This document shows positions 60,699 to 64,000 of a stretch of 64,000 nt of DNA, in pieces. The DNA is from Mycoplasma sp. CAG:776. Lineage in GTDB: Bacteria; Bacillota_I; Bacilli_A; RF39; UBA660. The notes beneath the pieces are model-generated. The model was not told the DNA's origin. It made no database searches and saw only the letters and a program-made list of their open reading frames with translations. The stretch is from assembly GCA_000438195.1 (NCBI GenBank), contig FR903076.1:133879-197878 (forward strand), read 5' to 3'. The position numbers and the translations under genes are program-made. Every line of letters starts with the position of its first letter. Positions within the stretch are counted from its first letter, which is position 1.

Positions 60699-61458
60699 AT
60701 ATCAAGCTGAAAAAAGTTTAATGTAACCAATTTAATAAAAACAAAATAATAGTAGCATTTTAATACATCAAGTTTATTTTTTGGTGGGAGAGAATAATCA
60801 AAAGAATTGGTTAGTTACAGAATATAAAGAAGGAAAAATATTAAGTGAACTTAAAAAGCAAAATTTTTCGCTAAATTTTATAGTTAAATCCTTAGCTGAA
60901 AATTATAGTATAAAAGAGCTAAATTTAGATGAATAACAGATAAAAATTTAATTTCATATTCACATTTTTCAGATAATTTAATTAGTGAATTGTACAGATT
61001 TGAAAATGGAAAATGCAGTAAAAAATGACATTAATAAAAAAGACTTAGAGGTAATGATAAATTCTGCAAATAAAGTAATAGAAAAAGTAAAATTATTAGA
61101 CAATCAACTTGTTCCAGAGTTAATTTGGTTTGATCTAGATCCAAATAATATATTAGTTAAGAAAAATAATAGCAAATATGAACTTTCAAGTATAATTGAT
61201 GTAGGTAGTGCAAAATATGGTGTGAAGGAATGTGATTTAACATTTTTAAAAATGAAAGTTTGTTTAAACGAAGATGAATATAAAAGCCTTTTAAAAGAAT
61301 ATCAACCAAATAATAAAGAAGTTAATGAAGACTTAATTAATTTATTATTAGTTTTTATTGAGTTAGATGATATGATTATAGGAGTTTTAGATTATGAAAA
61401 CATTCCGGCATCATACGCTTCAAATTTTAAAAGTATTATTCAAAAATATAATAATTAG
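60605..61458 (+). pseudogene. decayed aminoglycoside/choline-kinase-like phosphotransferase
   Basis: Pieces of one APH-type kinase occur in several frames. The N-lobe start is near 60605-60698, a middle piece (NWLVTEYKEGKILSELKKQN) lies at about 60783-60936, and the C-lobe in 60985-61458 (157 residues) has WFDLDPNNILVKKN and SIIDVGSAKYGVKECDL. The usual catalytic HxDxxxxN reads FDLDPNN, so the His is replaced. The C-lobe alone cannot be an active kinase. The gene follows the SerRS operon and may have been its last member. It could have modified a small molecule. Confidence 0.75.
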
Positions 61459-61473
61459 CCAAAAATAAAAAAC

Positions 61474-61509
61474 AGAAATGTTACTATTTCTTCACCATAT
61501 GAAATATAA
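61474..61509 (+). pseudogene. C-terminal remnant of the lectin-like protein family
   Basis: NVTISSPYEI followed by a stop (61477-61509) matches the last residues of the two large surface proteins (NGTSSTPYEI and NGTISAPYEISD). The nucleotide match is also close (ACTATTTCTTCACCATATGAAAT). Nothing upstream of it belongs to the family. It appears to be the 3' end of a third copy. Confidence 0.65.
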
Positions 61510-61510
61510 A

Positions 61511-61541
61511 ATAAAACTGCCAATCATTAAGGCAGTTTATT
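61511..61541. terminator. bidirectional terminator
   Basis: AAACTGCC (61514-61521) pairs with GGCAGTTT (61531-61538), with flanking A/T. It ends the DUF2624-like gene on minus and any read-through on plus. Confidence 0.75.
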
Positions 61542-61801
61542 TAGATGAAAGAAGAATAATGAGCGCTATATTCTAAAAATAGTTTTTTAATTTTCTTAAA
61601 ATTTTCTTCACTAAAACGATTTTTATAACGATCTAAATCAAGTAATTTAGGATTTTTAATAATTTGTTCCCAATTCTTAGTTATAAACTCATAAATGAAG
61701 GAAAGTTCGTTTTGACTTAAATGAATATTTTTGCTAGTTGCAAAATTCTCTACATCTTGAATTGTCATTCTTCCCATGTACGCTTTAATTAAATTATACA
61801 T
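61541..61801 (-). CDS. DUF2624-like small protein
   Basis: The 86-residue helical protein has FATSKNIHLSQNELSFIYEF, then PKLLDLDRYKNRFSEENFKKIK and a LFLEY ending. This spacing recalls DUF2624 proteins (YqfT of Bacillus), whose gene normally follows nfo. Start: 61801 behind AGGTGATATT. The function is unknown. It lies apart from nfo here, with the island between. Confidence 0.55.
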   Translation of the reverse strand: MYNLIKAYMGRMTIQDVENFATSKNIHLSQNELSFIYEFITKNWEQIIKNPKLLDLDRYKNRFSEENFKKIKKLFLEYSAHYSSFI

Positions 61802-61863
61802 AATATCACCTAATATATTGTATGAAAAAATAATTTTTTTAAATACTAATAATGGTGAATTAT

Positions 61864-63825
61864 ATGCCTAAAAAACTATTTTTGATCATTGGATCTTTAA
61901 CGATTGTTTTTTTATTTTTTATATATCGCATCTATGATTTAGCATACATGAATCGTAATTTTTATTTAAACGAAGCTCGAAAAATTAACGAAGTATATGT
62001 AAGTGGTGGTACTGCTCCAAGAGGAAGAATTTTAGATGTAAACGGTACAGTTTTGGTTGATAATATCGGAATAAATGCTATATATTATCATAAACCATCG
62101 AATATTACTTTGAAAGAAGAATTAGTAATCGCTGAAACTCTAGTGAATCTAACAAATTATCAATATCAATATGATGAAAATAAATTAAAAGATTTCTATT
62201 TAATTAAATATAGTGAAGAATGTAACACTCTAATTACGATTGAAGAATATGAAATGTATAATGAAAGAAAACTAAGTAAAGAAGATTTAGAAGAGCGAAA
62301 GCTAAAACGCATTACTAGTGATATGCTAAACAAAATGAGTGAGTTAGAAAAATACAGTTCTTATTTTTATTATTTAATGAATGAAGGATATAGCTATGAT
62401 AATAAATGTTTAATAAAAAATGTTAGTGATGAGATATATGCTAGTATTTTAGAAAGTGATTTACCAGGAATTTTTGGTGAAATGGAATGGTCAAGAAAGT
62501 ATTTATATGAAGATACTTTAAAAACAATATTTGGATCCATCAGTAATTCACTTCCTAAAGAGAAAACAGACTTATTAAAAGAAGGTTATAGCTTAACGGA
62601 TCAAGTCGGAATAAGTGGTTTAGAAGAATATTATGAAGATTATTTAAAAGGAGAAAAAGCTGTTTATAAAGTTGGTGAAAATAATACCTTAGAATTAGTG
62701 AGTGAAGCTAAAAGAGGTAAAGATTTAGTTTTAGAAATTGATATTAATATTCAATTAGAAGTAGAAAATATTATCAAAGAAGAAATGTTAAAAGCAAAGA
62801 AAACTGCTAATACAGAGTTTTACAAAGAAAGTTTTGCATTAGTTAGTGATCCTACAACAGGGGCGCTCAAAGCCATTGCTGGAATAAGGCTAGTAACAAA
62901 CGGGAAAGAAATGAGTTTCGAGGATGTAAGCATTAATGTCATAAAAAACGCTTATACTGTGGGAAGTGCTGTAAAAGGAGCATCAATGGCAGTTGGTTAT
63001 CAAAATGGAATCATTGATATTGGAAGTAAAATGACCGATAGCTGTGTAAAACTTTCTAATATGCCAGCCAAATGTTCTTATAAAAAACTAGGAGTTTTAA
63101 ATGATGTTGAAGCTTTAGCGTTAAGTTCTAACTATTATCAATTTATTATTGCTTTAGGAATTATGGGGAAAGATTACACATATAATATGAAAATAGAAGC
63201 TGAAAAAGAACATTTTGATATATATCGAAATACTTTTGCTGAATTTGGCTTAGGTTCCCTAACAGGAATTGATTTACCAAATGAAAGTAGTGGCCTAAAA
63301 GGAACGACAATAGCACCCGATTTATTAATGAATTTAGCGATAGGTCAATATGATTTATATACGCCAGTAGAATTATTACAATATATAAATACGATTGCAA
63401 ATAATGGAGTAAGATTAAAACTAAGTTTAATGAATAGCATTAAAAAAGGAACAGATGTAGTAGCCACAAGACAAATAGAAGAGTTAAATCGGGTAAATTT
63501 AGAAGAAAAATATTTAAAAAGAATTCAAGAAGGATTCCATAATGTTATGGAACATGGAACAGGATATTGGTACATAAATCCTAAAATTGAAGCAGCCGGA
63601 AAAACGGGAACTAGTGAATCTTATATTGATAATGATTATGATGGAAAACTAGAATCTTATGTTTTGAGTAATACTTTTCTAATGTATGCACCCTTTGATA
63701 ATCCCAAGTATTCTATAGTAGTAATAAGTCCAAATACGAGTAATTTAGATAGTGAAAGTACTTATCGTTCTCCTGTAAATCGCTTAATTGCAAGAAAGAT
63801 AAACGATTTTCTCTTTTCAAGTTAA
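61864..63825 (+). CDS. class B penicillin-binding protein (PBP2/SpoVD/FtsI type)
   Basis: The 653-residue transpeptidase has an N-terminal membrane helix (about 5-25), a dimerisation domain starting YVSGGTAPRGRILDVNGTVL, and the transpeptidase domain with SAVK (Ser about 367), SSN (about 420) and KTGT (about 579). It cross-links peptidoglycan outside the membrane. I use ATG 61864 (MPKKLFLI) because GGTGA lies just before it. GTG 61852 overlaps this site. It may be the division or the spore-cortex enzyme, and sequence alone does not decide. Confidence 0.92.
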   Translation: MPKKLFLIIGSLTIVFLFFIYRIYDLAYMNRNFYLNEARKINEVYVSGGTAPRGRILDVNGTVLVDNIGINAIYYHKPSNITLKEELVIAETLVNLTNYQYQYDENKLKDFYLIKYSEECNTLITIEEYEMYNERKLSKEDLEERKLKRITSDMLNKMSELEKYSSYFYYLMNEGYSYDNKCLIKNVSDEIYASILESDLPGIFGEMEWSRKYLYEDTLKTIFGSISNSLPKEKTDLLKEGYSLTDQVGISGLEEYYEDYLKGEKAVYKVGENNTLELVSEAKRGKDLVLEIDINIQLEVENIIKEEMLKAKKTANTEFYKESFALVSDPTTGALKAIAGIRLVTNGKEMSFEDVSINVIKNAYTVGSAVKGASMAVGYQNGIIDIGSKMTDSCVKLSNMPAKCSYKKLGVLNDVEALALSSNYYQFIIALGIMGKDYTYNMKIEAEKEHFDIYRNTFAEFGLGSLTGIDLPNESSGLKGTTIAPDLLMNLAIGQYDLYTPVELLQYINTIANNGVRLKLSLMNSIKKGTDVVATRQIEELNRVNLEEKYLKRIQEGFHNVMEHGTGYWYINPKIEAAGKTGTSESYIDNDYDGKLESYVLSNTFLMYAPFDNPKYSIVVISPNTSNLDSESTYRSPVNRLIARKINDFLFSS

Positions 63826-63874
63826 GAATTTAATGATATAATACTACTAGCTTTTATAAAAGGAGGTGCTTTTT

Positions 63875-64000
63875 ATGGCCAAAAATGAAAGTAGAAATTA
63901 TGTAACTTTAAGATGTACTGTATGTGGTGAAGAATTAAGATGTACAAGTAAGAACAAAAAGAATACTCCTGATCGTCTAGAAATAAAGAAGTATTGTAAA
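63875..64000 (+). CDS. rpmG: 50S ribosomal protein L33 (partial, runs off window)
   Basis: ATG 63875 follows AAAGGAGGTGCTTTTT. The 42 residues visible read MAKNESRNYVTLRCTVCGEE, then RCTSKNKKNTPDRLEIKKYC, with the C-x2-C zinc pair of the C+ form of L33. The protein normally ends 6-8 residues later. It follows the PBP gene by 49 bases. Confidence 0.93.
   Translation, partial: MAKNESRNYVTLRCTVCGEELRCTSKNKKNTPDRLEIKKYCK

Noticed and set aside
1..64000. Mollicute genetic code (UGA as Trp)
   Set aside because: Conserved genes use TGG for Trp, and TGA ends several genes at the expected place (walJ, rhodanese, virB6-like, alaRS-like).

Overview
The window comes from the chromosome of a low-GC, spore-forming member of the Bacilli. 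It is probably a small-genome gut lineage of the Erysipelotrichales/RF39 kind, but that placement is inference from gene content, not a measured phylogeny. The evidence is very A/T-rich DNA, AGGAGG/AGGTGA ribosome-binding sites, consensus TTGACA-17-TATAAT promoters, and sporulation genes (spoIVA, sigG, gerQ, a spoVIF-like gene). The classic Bacillus order rplI-dnaB-(M23)-walJ-rlmH is also present. TGA is used as a stop in several genes (walJ-like, rhodanese, virB6-like, alaRS-like), so this is not a UGA=Trp mollicute.

Layout. 1-1.3 kb: gene remnants and a cysteine-rich locus. 1.3-4.4 kb: an envelope-type operon (membrane XRE regulator, DUF4097, DUF975/CmpB fusion). 4.4-6.7 kb: XRE regulator divergent to a secreted protein with a C-type-lectin-like variable C-terminus, then a structured non-coding element. 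6.7-14.2 kb: pseudopilin, der, small XRE genes, spoVIF, transglutaminase-like gene, a T-box leader with thrS, and a surface papain-like protease. 14.4-14.8 kb: a seven-repeat CRISPR array with no cas genes in the window. 14.8-36 kb: mostly housekeeping and sporulation genes (spoIVA, rplI, dnaB, M23/LysM/G5, walJ, rlmH, ung, lemA, a MATE-cytidylate-kinase fusion, gerQ, yitT, a P-type Ca2+ ATPase, priA, sigG, RDD, NUDIX). 36-46.7 kb: type-IV-secretion-like membrane and coupling proteins, interrupted by an AIPR (abortive infection) nuclease, tRNA-Thr and uppS. 46.8-54 kb: rhodanese, a second XRE plus lectin-like pair, a YtrA-regulated ABC transporter, a processive glycosyltransferase and a second pseudopilin. 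54.2-61.8 kb: nfo, then an accessory island, then a DUF2624-like gene. 61.8-64 kb: a PBP2-type transpeptidase and rpmG.

The most striking part is the island at 55.2-61.5 kb. A compact four-gene operon encodes an archaeal-type S-adenosylmethionine synthetase, a 333-residue alanyl-tRNA-synthetase-like protein without editing domain, a peptidase-E (S51) homologue and a complete second-style seryl-tRNA synthetase. Decayed HAD, AMP-binding and aminoglycoside/choline-kinase-like fragments follow. This combination resembles tRNA-dependent natural-product or self-immunity loci, but I cannot match it to a described system. The island sits between a decayed relA fragment and a C-terminal remnant of the lectin-like surface protein family, and it separates nfo from the DUF2624-like gene that commonly follows nfo in Bacillus.

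Other notable signals are two paralogous surface proteins with DGR-like variable regions but no reverse transcriptase in the window. There are also two related structured RNA elements, a palindromic operator inside a promoter spacer, a ten-G tract in a coding sequence, and an apparent gene with no ATG/GTG/TTG start downstream of uppS.
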